Of a stretch of DNA of 64,000 nt, positions 7,496 through 15,557 are shown one piece after another. The notes beneath the pieces are model-generated. The model made no database searches, was not told the origin of the DNA, and saw nothing but the letters and a program-made list of their open reading frames with translations. Both the position numbers and the translations under genes were made by a program. Position 1 is the first letter of the stretch; each line of letters starts with the position of its first letter. The DNA lies in contig NZ_JAGGKV010000016.1 of NCBI RefSeq assembly GCF_017874035.1, positions 1 through 64,000 of the forward strand. The letters are read 5' to 3'. The stretch is from Paenibacillus aceris (GTDB taxonomy: Bacteria > Bacillota > Bacilli > Paenibacillales > NBRC-103111).

Positions 7496-8056
7496 ATGCT
7501 CGTAACTGGCATTGAATTTGGACAGATCATCACAATATTCATTATGGCGATTGCTTTGGGCTTGGATGCTTTTTCCTTGGGGATTGGCATTGGCATGAAA
7601 GGAATTCGTTTGGTGGATATTTTGAAAATAAGCATTGTGATTGGTATTTTCCACATCATTATGCCGTTAATGGGCATGTTTATGGGGCAATATGTCTCGC
7701 TCTTGCTAGGAAATGTCGCGACAGCGGCTGGCGGATGTTTACTCATTCTGTTGGGCTCGCATATGGTGTACAGTTCGATTCGCGGGGAGGAAGCGACTTC
7801 ATTTGATCATCGATCACTATGGGGCTTAACGATTTTCGCGCTTAGTGTCAGTATAGATTCGTTCTCAGTAGGGGTATCTTTAGGGATGTTTGCAACTGAT
7901 ATATTGCTAACTGTGCTTGTATTTGGCTTGTTCGGGGCTTTACTTTCCATAGCCGGATTATTGGTCGGCAGGCGGGTTAACGGTTGGGTTGGCGAGTATG
8001 GAGAGGCGTTTGGCGGGCTTATTTTGCTCGCGTTTGGGATCAAGTTTTTGCTATGA
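7496..8056 (+). CDS. mntP: Manganese efflux pump MntP
   Basis: Exports Mn2+. The 186-residue membrane protein has six predicted transmembrane helices in two repeated halves. Each half has the DUF204 signature: ALGLDAFSLGIGIG near residue 22 and ALSVSIDSFSVGVSLG near residue 115, both with the conserved aspartate. A good AAGGGGG site precedes ATG. There is no obvious Mn2+ riboswitch in the 64 bases upstream. Confidence 0.93.
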   Translation: MLVTGIEFGQIITIFIMAIALGLDAFSLGIGIGMKGIRLVDILKISIVIGIFHIIMPLMGMFMGQYVSLLLGNVATAAGGCLLILLGSHMVYSSIRGEEATSFDHRSLWGLTIFALSVSIDSFSVGVSLGMFATDILLTVLVFGLFGALLSIAGLLVGRRVNGWVGEYGEAFGGLILLAFGIKFLL

Positions 8057-8083
8057 TACAATACAGGTAGAAAGACTCTGCCT

Positions 8084-8117
8084 ATGCTTACGAAGAAAGT
8101 TTTGCTACGCAAAACTC
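8084..8117. repeat. Dispersed hairpin repeat, copy ahead of ywlE
   Basis: An ATGCTTACGAAG box is followed by the hairpin AGTTTTGC-TAC-GCAAAACT (8098-8116). Three more copies are at 28094-28204. The hairpin ends two bases before the ywlE ribosome binding site and could affect its translation. Confidence 0.65.
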
Positions 8118-8130
8118 TTAGGAGGATCTC

Positions 8131-8733
8131 ATGTTGCGAATTCTATTTGTCTGTACAGGAAATACGTGCCGCAGTCCATTAGCCGAAGGTTTGCTGCGTA
8201 TCAGGGTGCACCAAGAAGGACTTGCGGCGGAAGTTCGTTCAGCAGGTGTATCCGCGATGACGGGCGCTCCGATCTCCCATAATAGTGCATCACTTCTACA
8301 AGAGGCAGGCTTTGATGGATCCATTCGTTCTTTGGCGATTCAGGAGTCGGAAGTAAAATGGGCTGATATCATTTTGACGATGACGACAGGGCATAAACGC
8401 ACGGTAATCCAGCGGTTCCCTGGTGCAGTTGAGAAGACTTTTACGCTCAAAGAATATGTAGAAGATGACCATCATATCCTGCAAGCGATTGAGGAAAGAG
8501 AAAAGCTTGTAACGGAAGTTCAGCTTAAGCAGGCCTTATCGCAAACAGTGACGGCTGAGGAAAGAAATCGTATTTATTCCCTTGAACATGCCATTCCCGA
8601 TTACGATATTTCCGACCCATTCGGAGGTTCATTAGAGGTTTACCGGCAAACGGCGAAGGAAATTAGCGGGAGTTTAGATAAATTGGTTAAAAAGCTTCGT
8701 GAACGAAATGATGGCTCCCAGACTGGGAAATGA
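8131..8733 (+). CDS. ywlE: Protein arginine phosphatase YwlE
   Basis: A low-molecular-weight phosphatase fold with the P-loop CTGNTCRS (residues 8-15). The threonine after the first asparagine is the feature that makes YwlE prefer phosphoarginine over phosphotyrosine, so it probably reverses McsB marks. The catalytic aspartate is in DPFGGS (D162). The product is 200 residues against about 150 in B. subtilis. The extra length is a charged segment at about 111-160, between the conserved TLKEYV and DPFGG. Whether this insertion matters is unknown. Confidence 0.9.
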   Translation: MLRILFVCTGNTCRSPLAEGLLRIRVHQEGLAAEVRSAGVSAMTGAPISHNSASLLQEAGFDGSIRSLAIQESEVKWADIILTMTTGHKRTVIQRFPGAVEKTFTLKEYVEDDHHILQAIEEREKLVTEVQLKQALSQTVTAEERNRIYSLEHAIPDYDISDPFGGSLEVYRQTAKEISGSLDKLVKKLRERNDGSQTGK

Positions 8734-8747
8734 TTTACGGATACGTC

Positions 8748-8776
8748 TTTACACCAAGGGCATAATACGATAAAAT
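8748..8776 (+). promoter_or_regulatory. SigA-type promoter for the rpiB-ywlG-glyA transcript
   Basis: TTTACA at 8748-8753 and TAAAAT at 8771-8776 are separated by 17 bases. Transcription would begin shortly before the riboswitch. Confidence 0.65.
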
Positions 8777-8794
8777 GAAGCTATCAAGCAAGAC

Positions 8795-8864
8795 TCAATG
8801 TAACTGGCGACGAGTGGGATCAACCACAATGGAGCATTGAGCTATACGGCCGGTCGCCTGGGCA
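8795..8864 (+). ncRNA. ZTP (pfl) riboswitch aptamer
   Basis: The hallmark parts are present: ACTGGCGAC near the 5' end, GTGGGATCAACCAC with its short stem, GGAGC, and the 3' block CGCCTGGGCA at 8855-8864. These are the conserved pfl-motif positions that bind ZTP/ZMP, signals of low 10-formyl-tetrahydrofolate. The transcript downstream ends with glyA, a classic ZTP-regulon gene that produces one-carbon units. With a terminator right after the aptamer, ligand should promote readthrough. Confidence 0.85.
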
Positions 8865-8866
8865 AA

Positions 8867-8905
8867 AGAGCAATGCGCTATTTCTAGCGTGTCCGCTCTT
8901 TTTTT
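8867..8905 (+). terminator. ZTP-riboswitch terminator
   Basis: AGAGC...GCGCT pairs with AGCGT...GCTCT over 8867-8899, followed by T's to 8905. It lies two bases after the aptamer's 3' block, as expected for an attenuator. Confidence 0.75.
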
Positions 8906-8973
8906 CGTTTTCTGGTGGACTTTGGGATATAATAGGATGGTCGAATTCGAACAAGCAAAGGAGCGTTCTACCC

Positions 8974-9432
8974 ATGAAAATTGCGTTAGGTGCGGATCAT
9001 GCAGGTTATCGTTTGAAAGATGTTATCATTCCTTTTATTGAATCATTGGGCCATCAGGTCATAGATTATGGCTGCAGCTGTGCAGACTCAGTCGATTATC
9101 CGGATTATGCGCTGCAGGTTTGTGAGCAAGTGGTTTCAGGTGAAGCAGATAAAGGGATTCTCATTTGCGGTACAGGCATCGGCATGTCCATTGCTGCGAA
9201 TAAGGTTCCGGGTATCCGTTGTGCACTGGTGCATGATCTATTTTCCGCTAAAGCAACGCGGGAGCACAATGATACGAATGTCCTTGCTTTAGGGGAGCGT
9301 GTCATTGGACCGGGCGTTGCCGAGGAAATCGTGAAAATTTGGCTGGAGACGGAGTTTTCGCAAGGTGTCCGCCATCAGAACCGCATTAACAAAGTGCAGA
9401 GCATCGAAGATCGCTTCGCGATTCATCCTTAG
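8974..9432 (+). CDS. rpiB: Ribose-5-phosphate isomerase B
   Basis: Interconverts ribose 5-phosphate and ribulose 5-phosphate in the pentose phosphate pathway, supplying ribose for PRPP and purines. The 152-residue protein has the RpiB/LacAB signature: GADHAGYRLKD at the start, the catalytic cysteine in ICGTGIGMSI, and HDLFSAKATREHNDTNVLALG. AAGGAG lies ten bases before ATG. It is the first gene after the ZTP riboswitch and 12 bases from ywlG. Confidence 0.96.
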   Translation: MKIALGADHAGYRLKDVIIPFIESLGHQVIDYGCSCADSVDYPDYALQVCEQVVSGEADKGILICGTGIGMSIAANKVPGIRCALVHDLFSAKATREHNDTNVLALGERVIGPGVAEEIVKIWLETEFSQGVRHQNRINKVQSIEDRFAIHP

Positions 9433-9444
9433 AGGGTGACCGCG

Positions 9445-10050
9445 ATGACAGATTCCATACTTCTGACGATTGCCGAAGGTTTGGAAACAAATTTACGCGA
9501 GCTGGTTCAAGTGGGCGGTTTGCGGCCAGGTCATATTCTGGTCATCGGTACGAGTACGAGTGAAATTCTCGGGCATCGGATCGGTACCTCAGGGACGCTG
9601 GATGCGGCTCGGCCGATTTTTGAAACGGCGCAGCGTATAAGCCGTGAGTTCGGGCTGCACTTGGCTTTTCAATGCTGCGAGCATTTGAACCGAGCGCTCG
9701 TTATCGAGGAAGAGCTGCTGTCTGCGGCTCCTCAACTTGAGCCGGTATCGGTGATTCCGGTGCCAAAAGCCGGCGGCTCGATGGCCTCGTACGCGTATCG
9801 CCATTTCGCAAAAGCTGTCGTTGTCGAGACGATTCAAGCGCATGCGGGGATTGATATTGGCAGCACGCTGATTGGGATGCATTTGCGGCGGGTCGCCGTA
9901 CCTGCAAGGCCCCCGGTGCGAAATATTGGTCATGCCTATGTGACCATGGCGTTCACACGACCTAAGCTGATTGGCGGCATAAGAGCTGTCTATACACCAG
10001 AAGCTGCGGATCAGCTCTATCAGCAGGCCGCGCCGGATGCGGATTGCTAG
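9445..10050 (+). CDS. ywlG: UPF0340 / TIGR01440 family protein YwlG
   Basis: A conserved protein of unknown function, 201 residues, recognised by GTSTSEILGHRIGTSGT near the start and by the AGIDIGSTLIGMHLRRVAVPARPPVRNIG block. No signal peptide or membrane segment is seen. A GTG at 9436 is in frame, but it lies inside the ribosome binding site (GAGGGTGA) of the ATG at 9445, which I chose. Its constant place between rpiB and glyA suggests a link to pentose or one-carbon metabolism; this is inference only. Confidence 0.88.
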   Translation: MTDSILLTIAEGLETNLRELVQVGGLRPGHILVIGTSTSEILGHRIGTSGTLDAARPIFETAQRISREFGLHLAFQCCEHLNRALVIEEELLSAAPQLEPVSVIPVPKAGGSMASYAYRHFAKAVVVETIQAHAGIDIGSTLIGMHLRRVAVPARPPVRNIGHAYVTMAFTRPKLIGGIRAVYTPEAADQLYQQAAPDADC

Positions 10051-10092
10051 GCTATTTTTTAGATAAAAACTATCCTTTAGGAGGAATTCCAT

Positions 10093-11343
10093 ATGACAAA
10101 CTTTCTAAGCAAGCAAGATCCAAAAATCGTAGAAGCAATGAACCTAGAACTTGGTCGTCAACGCGACAAAATTGAGCTTATCGCCTCAGAAAACATCGTA
10201 AGCCAAGCTGTTCTTGAAGCGATGGGTACAGTACTGACAAACAAATACGCAGAGGGCTACCCGGGCAAAAGATACTACGGCGGCTGTGAGTACGTAGATA
10301 TCGTGGAAGATATCGCACGCGATCGCGCGAAAGAGCTTTTCGGTGCTGAGCACGCGAACGTTCAACCACACTCCGGTGCACAAGCGAACATGGCTGTTTA
10401 CTTGGCAGCTCTAAACCCTGGCGATACGGTACTTGGTATGAACCTGGCGCATGGTGGTCACTTAACACACGGCAGCCCAGTTAATGCTTCCGGTATTCTT
10501 TACAACTTCGTAGCTTACGGCGTAAGCGAAAAAGATTTCCGCATCGACTATGACGATGTTCGTAAAGCGGCGTTCAAACATAAGCCTCGCATGCTCGTAG
10601 CTGGCGCAAGTGCTTACCCGCGCACAATCGATTTCGAAGCATTGGCATCCATCGCTAACGATGTAGGCGCGCTGTTCTTCGTTGACATGGCGCATATTGC
10701 TGGTCTTGTTGCAGCTGGCTTGCACCCGAACCCGGTTCCTCACGCACATTTCGTAACTACAACAACGCACAAAACGCTTCGCGGTCCACGCGGCGGTATG
10801 ATTCTTACGCGCAAAGCTTGGGCAGCAGCGATTGATAAAGCTGTATTCCCTGGTTCCCAAGGCGGTCCTTTGATGCATACGATTGCAGCAAAAGCGGTAT
10901 CCTTCGGTGAAGCACTTCAACCGGAATTCAAAACATATGGTCAAAATGTAATCAACAATGCGCAAGCTTTGGCGACTGCATTGACAGCTGAAGGCATCAA
11001 CCTTGTTTCCGGCGGTACGGACAACCACTTGATGCTGGTTGATCTGCGCAACCTGAACATCACAGGTAAAGATGCTGAGCACGTACTTGACGAGATCGGT
11101 ATCACAGCGAACAAAAACGCCATTCCTTTCGACCCAACAAGCCCGTTCATCACAAGCGGTATCCGTTTAGGTACACCGGCTGTAACATCCCGCGGCATGG
11201 GCGTAGAAGCGATGCAAACGATCGCGAAAGTGATTGCACTTACACTCAAAAGCCCGAAAGACGAAGCAGTGCTGGAGAAAGCTCGCGGCATGGTGAAAGA
11301 TTTGACGGCGCAATATCCGTTGTACCCAGGTTTGACTTACTAA
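10093..11343 (+). CDS. glyA: Serine hydroxymethyltransferase
   Basis: A PLP enzyme that converts serine and tetrahydrofolate to glycine and 5,10-methylene-tetrahydrofolate, the main source of one-carbon units for purines and thymidylate. The 416-residue protein is complete, with the PLP lysine K227 in TTTTHKTLRGPRGG and the active-site ASENI near residue 31. TAGGAGGA precedes ATG. It is last in the transcript that begins at the ZTP riboswitch, and a strong hairpin follows. Confidence 0.98.
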   Translation: MTNFLSKQDPKIVEAMNLELGRQRDKIELIASENIVSQAVLEAMGTVLTNKYAEGYPGKRYYGGCEYVDIVEDIARDRAKELFGAEHANVQPHSGAQANMAVYLAALNPGDTVLGMNLAHGGHLTHGSPVNASGILYNFVAYGVSEKDFRIDYDDVRKAAFKHKPRMLVAGASAYPRTIDFEALASIANDVGALFFVDMAHIAGLVAAGLHPNPVPHAHFVTTTTHKTLRGPRGGMILTRKAWAAAIDKAVFPGSQGGPLMHTIAAKAVSFGEALQPEFKTYGQNVINNAQALATALTAEGINLVSGGTDNHLMLVDLRNLNITGKDAEHVLDEIGITANKNAIPFDPTSPFITSGIRLGTPAVTSRGMGVEAMQTIAKVIALTLKSPKDEAVLEKARGMVKDLTAQYPLYPGLTY

Positions 11344-11349
11344 TATATA

Positions 11350-11398
11350 AAAGGGGCTGCCTCAGAAGGTTATTACGACCTTTTGAAGCAGCCCCTTT
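11350..11398. terminator. Strong hairpin between convergent glyA and the MFS gene
   Basis: AAAGGGGCTGC (11350-11360) pairs perfectly with GCAGCCCCTTT (11388-11398), with an inner stem (GAAGGT/ACCTTTT). It separates convergent genes and could end transcription from both sides. The T run on the plus strand is only three bases. Confidence 0.75.
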
Positions 11399-11425
11399 CC
11401 TATATTCTGAGATAAAGGAACACAT

Positions 11426-12700
11426 TTACACCGCCGCATGATGCACCTTTTGCGCATCTTCCTTCAGGCTCGGTAGAATGGACGCCAGCATGCCAATGCC
11501 GACGACGCCTGTCAGCAGTATGAACATTGCCATAGCGCCTGACGGCAGGAAGCCGCCTATGATCATGTTCAGGCCGCTAACCATAATGGACACCCTGTTG
11601 GTCATGCTGCTAAGCGCCATGTAGGAGCTGCGGGCGTGATCGGGAACAAGCTGCACCAGCATTGCTTGCTTTAGCGGGACATAGGTCAGCTCGCCAATAG
11701 TGGTCACGAGCATGAGCAGCAGCAGCAGGATCGGCTGGTTGCCGAAAGCCAGATAGGAATAGCCGGCCACGTTAAGAAACATAGCGAACAGCATGATTCT
11801 CGTGTCGGAGCTGTTCTTGAGCAGGCGGCCGACGAAGAGAGAAAGCAGCACAACGGCTAGCGTGTTTTCCGTACGCAAAATACCGACAAGCGGCAAGCCG
11901 TCAATTGTCGCGGGAAGGCCGGGCAGCCAAGGAGTTTGATGGATATCCCCGGCGAGCCGAATGCCAATGAAGCCGCTAAGATTCATCTCTACGGAGACAA
12001 CGAGAACACTAGAAATCAGGTAGATGAGAAATCTACGGTCACTTAGCACCTCTTTATAACGCTCAAACATTGTAATACGTTTAGGGCCTGAAATATGTAC
12101 TTCTTCAGTGATTCTATCTTTTTCAGTCGGCATCGTTTCTTTCATGAAAAAGGCAGTCACCAGAAGCGCAATGAGTGACATTCCGCTAGCAGCCAATAAA
12201 AGCTCGAAGAGGTAGTCGCTGAAGAAGTAACCCCCAATCATCCCCGCGACGGAAATGGCCAGATTGTTGGACCAATAATTAATCCGATAGATGGCTTTGC
12301 GCGTATCGGGTCCTGATACATCAATCAGCATAGCCTCGACGGCAGGCTTGCTTAGTCCCCAAGAAGCTGTGCTGATCATCGTCATGATGAGCGTCAGTCC
12401 GGCTGAATGCCAGAATGGCGAATTCGCGAATGTCATGGCGGCATAAGCCAGCAGGGCTACGCCTTCTCCGATCAGCATCATTTTCTTGCGGCCGACCCGG
12501 TCGGCGTAATGCCCGCCAATCGTAGCGCTGACGAGAGCTACCACGATGGAAATCGTAGTGGCAGTACCGGCTATCGTCGTACCAAGCGTACGGGCAAAGT
12601 AAATCGACATGAACGGAACCACCATATTGCTGAGAATGTTCGTTAGAAAACTGAGAGCTATACGCAGTCGCACATTAGGATGAAATTGAAAGAACGTCAT
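11426..12700 (-). CDS. MFS transporter, drug/sugar efflux type
   Basis: A 424-residue major facilitator with about 12 membrane helices. The loop 2-3 motif GGHYADRVGRKKMMLIG is typical of the drug:H+ antiporter class of the superfamily. A charged central loop (about residues 190-215) divides the halves. The start has AGGTGATG six bases away. It is divergent from an SgrR-like regulator; in E. coli SgrR controls the sugar efflux MFS gene setA, so a sugar or metabolite export role is possible. Substrate is not readable from the sequence. The pair interrupts the B. subtilis order glyA-upp. Confidence 0.85.
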   Translation of the reverse strand: MTFFQFHPNVRLRIALSFLTNILSNMVVPFMSIYFARTLGTTIAGTATTISIVVALVSATIGGHYADRVGRKKMMLIGEGVALLAYAAMTFANSPFWHSAGLTLIMTMISTASWGLSKPAVEAMLIDVSGPDTRKAIYRINYWSNNLAISVAGMIGGYFFSDYLFELLLAASGMSLIALLVTAFFMKETMPTEKDRITEEVHISGPKRITMFERYKEVLSDRRFLIYLISSVLVVSVEMNLSGFIGIRLAGDIHQTPWLPGLPATIDGLPLVGILRTENTLAVVLLSLFVGRLLKNSSDTRIMLFAMFLNVAGYSYLAFGNQPILLLLLMLVTTIGELTYVPLKQAMLVQLVPDHARSSYMALSSMTNRVSIMVSGLNMIIGGFLPSGAMAMFILLTGVVGIGMLASILPSLKEDAQKVHHAAV

Positions 12701-12732
12701 GCTGCATCACCTGTTTCGTAGAATCGTAAAGT

Positions 12733-12764
12733 CTTGGTGATACACATCATATCAAATGACCAAG
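12733..12764. promoter_or_regulatory. Inverted repeat, candidate operator in the divergent promoter region
   Basis: CTTGGT (12733-12738) and ACCAAG (12759-12764) are perfect 6-base arms. They flank a minus-strand TATGAT that could be the MFS gene's -10 box. A binding site for the neighbouring regulator is plausible but unproven. Confidence 0.35.
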
Positions 12765-12822
12765 GGTTAAAAAGTGTACAGAGATCTGAAAAACTTTCAC
12801 CTTTTATTCCCTCTAAAGGCTG

Positions 12823-12851
12823 TTGACGAATTCATGAGGTACCCCTATACT
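12823..12851 (+). promoter_or_regulatory. SigA promoter of the SgrR-like gene
   Basis: TTGACG (12823-12828), 17 bases, TATACT (12846-12851). The leader before the ATG at 12884 would be about 25 bases. Confidence 0.8.
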
Positions 12852-12883
12852 CTTGGTAATTCGTGTAAATGGAGGGATCTTTC

Positions 12884-14710
12884 ATGCAGTTAGCTTTACA
12901 ATATGCGCAGTTGAAAACATCAATAACGCGTGTCTTACAAATCCCCCACACGTATATGGACGTGCCCGTCTCGGTTGAAGAAATTGCCGGCTACCTGTAT
13001 TGTACGGAGCGTAACGTGAAAATTTTGATTCGCAAAATGAGCGAGATGGGCTGGATCGTCTGGACACCGGGCCGCGGGCGTGGACACCGCTCGGCCATTC
13101 GGTTTCTAGTTGCAGCTGAAGATCTGCTGCTGGCGGAAGCGAAAGTGCTAGTCGAACAGGGGAACTTGAACAGTGCGATGAGCTTGTTCCACATGGACGG
13201 CCTCGATGGAGGCGTCATTGACCGGTTTCTGGCTTGGTTGGGAAGTTATTTTGGCTACCGGGGCAATTGTGAGTCCGGCAACCCCGCAACACTGAGGCTG
13301 CCCATGCAGTTCAGGGTACTGACGCTGGATCCCGTCGATGTGCTCTTCTCGCGCGATCTTCATTTCGTGAAGCAGGCCTTCGACACACTGCTTTACTATA
13401 ATCCGCTCTGCGGCTGCCTGGAGCCGGGCTTGGCTCATGAGTGGGCAAGCAACGATAATGCAACCGTGTGGACCTTCTATTTGCGAAAAAGGGTGCGATT
13501 CCATCATGGCCGGGAGCTGACGGCAGACGATGTCGTCTTTTCGTTCAACCGGCTGCGCTCACTGGGAACGGAGGATTCGCCGAATCGTTGGCTGCTGAAA
13601 TCCGTCAAGGAGATTCGCGCTGTCGACCGGCTGACGGTCAGGTTGGAGCTGGATGCGCCGAACTATATGCTGCCTCACTATGTTAGCTCCTACCAGGCAG
13701 CGATTGTTCCCGCGGACGTTTACAGCGCAAAGAAGGTTGCGGATGCCAGCATGCTTCCCGTTGGAACGGGTCCCTTTCGGATTGCGAGGCATGATACGGG
13801 AGGCTTAACGTTGGAAGCGTTCGAGGATTATTATAAGGAGAGCGCCCATTTGGACCGTATCGAGCTTCTCTATGTGCCGGATAATGTCAGTGATCGGAGA
13901 TGGCAGCAGTTGAACTTCCAAATGGGGAAGCTCAATCATTATAAACAGCCTGCCCCTGCGCATTGGTGCAAGAAAGAAGTGATGATGCTGGGCTCCAGCA
14001 CGCTCGTATTTAATCTTCGCAAAAAGGGTCCCCAGCATGAACTCAAATTCCGTCAAGCGATTCAGCTTATCCTGAACCGCTGCGGCTTGATTCAGGAGTT
14101 AGGCCTCTATCATGCAAGACCTGCAGCGGATTTCTTACCGCCGGAGTCTCCGACTGCAATTCCGGAGGACCATCAGCCTGAGCGGGCAAGGGAGCTCTTA
14201 AGAGAGTGCGGATATAAAGGCGAGACCATTACCATGATCTTTACGCGGAAGAACCAACCTCATGCTGAATGGATTCAAACTTGCTGCCAGACTGTTGGCA
14301 TTCAGGTTGTTCTGAAGGAGTATACTTTTGAACAAATGACAAAGGTTCCCCTGTTGTTAGACGCGGATGTTATTATTGGCGGAGTTGTTGCAGATGATGA
14401 TGAAGCCCGCTGTCTGATCGAAGTGTACAAAGTAGGCAATCTAGCGGTTCGTACCTACGCTACGGATGAGCAGCGCCGAGTTTTTGATGAAACTATCGCA
14501 GCTATCGAAGCAGAGCCTGACGCGCAGACGCGTTTGCAGCGAATCCGTGGCATGCAAGATTTGGTTTCGGATAACTACGCTGTCTTGTTTCTCCTGCATA
14601 CGACGCAGCAATTGGTGTACAGTCCGCATTTACAAGGGATCACGTTCAATACACTGGGATGGTTTGATTTTAAAAACATTTGGTTTCGCTCTGATTCCGT
14701 AGAAGAATAA
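12884..14710 (+). CDS. SgrR-like transcriptional regulator with solute-binding domain
   Basis: A 608-residue protein with an N-terminal DNA-binding domain of the SgrR type (about residues 1-110; helix-turn-helix around VEEIAGYLYCTERNVKILIRKM, split here as residues 28-50) joined to an ABC-type SBP_bac_5 oligopeptide/solute-binding domain (about 150-600). The latter shows WTFYLRKRVRFHHGRELTADDVVFSF and LPVGTGPFRI blocks. There is no signal peptide, so it acts in the cytoplasm as a ligand sensor. An ATG at 12869 is in frame, but GGAGGG sits seven bases before 12884. It is divergent from the MFS exporter and probably controls it. Ligand unknown. Confidence 0.85.
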   Translation: MQLALQYAQLKTSITRVLQIPHTYMDVPVSVEEIAGYLYCTERNVKILIRKMSEMGWIVWTPGRGRGHRSAIRFLVAAEDLLLAEAKVLVEQGNLNSAMSLFHMDGLDGGVIDRFLAWLGSYFGYRGNCESGNPATLRLPMQFRVLTLDPVDVLFSRDLHFVKQAFDTLLYYNPLCGCLEPGLAHEWASNDNATVWTFYLRKRVRFHHGRELTADDVVFSFNRLRSLGTEDSPNRWLLKSVKEIRAVDRLTVRLELDAPNYMLPHYVSSYQAAIVPADVYSAKKVADASMLPVGTGPFRIARHDTGGLTLEAFEDYYKESAHLDRIELLYVPDNVSDRRWQQLNFQMGKLNHYKQPAPAHWCKKEVMMLGSSTLVFNLRKKGPQHELKFRQAIQLILNRCGLIQELGLYHARPAADFLPPESPTAIPEDHQPERARELLRECGYKGETITMIFTRKNQPHAEWIQTCCQTVGIQVVLKEYTFEQMTKVPLLLDADVIIGGVVADDDEARCLIEVYKVGNLAVRTYATDEQRRVFDETIAAIEAEPDAQTRLQRIRGMQDLVSDNYAVLFLLHTTQQLVYSPHLQGITFNTLGWFDFKNIWFRSDSVEE

Positions 14711-14720
14711 GTCTTTTATC

Positions 14721-14756
14721 AAAACTGCTTGGGAGATAATCCCGGGCAGTTTTTTA
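14721..14756 (+). terminator. Terminator of the SgrR-like gene
   Basis: AAAACTGC...GGGA pairs with TCCC...GCAGTTTT, followed by T's. Confidence 0.8.
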
Positions 14757-14842
14757 TTTAAATAAGGATATTCATGGTAGGTTTGGATTTTCGGAGGATA
14801 AGTTGGATAACATATGATATAATGAACGAGGTTTGTCGTACC

Positions 14843-14871
14843 TTGACGCTAAAATGGGTAAAATACATATA
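14843..14871 (+). promoter_or_regulatory. Candidate upp promoter
   Basis: TTGACG at 14843-14848 and CATATA at 14866-14871 are 17 bases apart; an alternative -10, TATAAC, begins at 14868. A TATAAT at 14818-14823 has no good -35 partner. Confidence 0.4.
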
Positions 14872-14897
14872 ACATTGTTGTTTTTTAGGAGGAAATT

Positions 14898-15527
14898 ATG
14901 GGGAAGTTATTTATTTGTGATCATCCGCTTATCCAGCATAAGCTAACCTATATTCGGGATGAGAATACGAAAACGAAAGATTTTCGGGAGCTCGTAGACG
15001 AAGTGGCGACTTTAATGGCCTATGAGATAACGAGGGATATTCCGCTTGAGCATGTTCAAGTGAAAACACCTGTAACAACAGCGGATTGCCGGATTATTTC
15101 GGGCAGAATGTTGGGGCTGATTCCTATTTTGCGCGCAGGATTAGGGATGGTTGACGGTGTGCTTAAGTTGATCCCGGCCGCCAAAGTTGGACATGTAGGC
15201 CTTTACCGTGATCCGGACACGCTTCAGCCTGTCGAGTACTATGTGAAGCTTCCGACGGACGTGCTGGAGCGGGAGTTGATCGTAATTGACCCGATGCTAG
15301 CTACAGGTGGTTCGGCGAATGCGGCAATCGAAGTATTGAAGCGCAGAGGCTGCACACAAATGAAGCTGATGTGTTTAATCGCTGCGCCGGAAGGAATCAA
15401 GGCTGTTCAACAGGAACATCCGGATGTTGATATTTATGTAGCTGCCGTAGATGACTACTTGAATGATCACGGTTATATCGTACCTGGATTGGGAGATGCG
15501 GGAGATCGTCTGTTCGGCACCAAATAA
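14898..15527 (+). CDS. upp: Uracil phosphoribosyltransferase
   Basis: Salvages uracil with PRPP to give UMP. The 209-residue protein has the PRPP-binding loop DPMLATGGSA and the uracil-binding end YIVPGLGDAGDRLFGTK. AGGAGG precedes ATG. The gene follows glyA in B. subtilis; here the MFS/SgrR pair lies between. It is 30 bases from wecB, so they may be cotranscribed. Confidence 0.98.
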   Translation: MGKLFICDHPLIQHKLTYIRDENTKTKDFRELVDEVATLMAYEITRDIPLEHVQVKTPVTTADCRIISGRMLGLIPILRAGLGMVDGVLKLIPAAKVGHVGLYRDPDTLQPVEYYVKLPTDVLERELIVIDPMLATGGSANAAIEVLKRRGCTQMKLMCLIAAPEGIKAVQQEHPDVDIYVAAVDDYLNDHGYIVPGLGDAGDRLFGTK

Positions 15528-15557
15528 TAGACTTATGACGATGGGGGAGAAGAACCA

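Noticed and set aside
8795..8905. T-box or purine riboswitch
   Set aside because: There is no T-box AGGGUGGNACCGCG sequence and no purine-aptamer core; the conserved blocks match the ZTP (pfl) motif.
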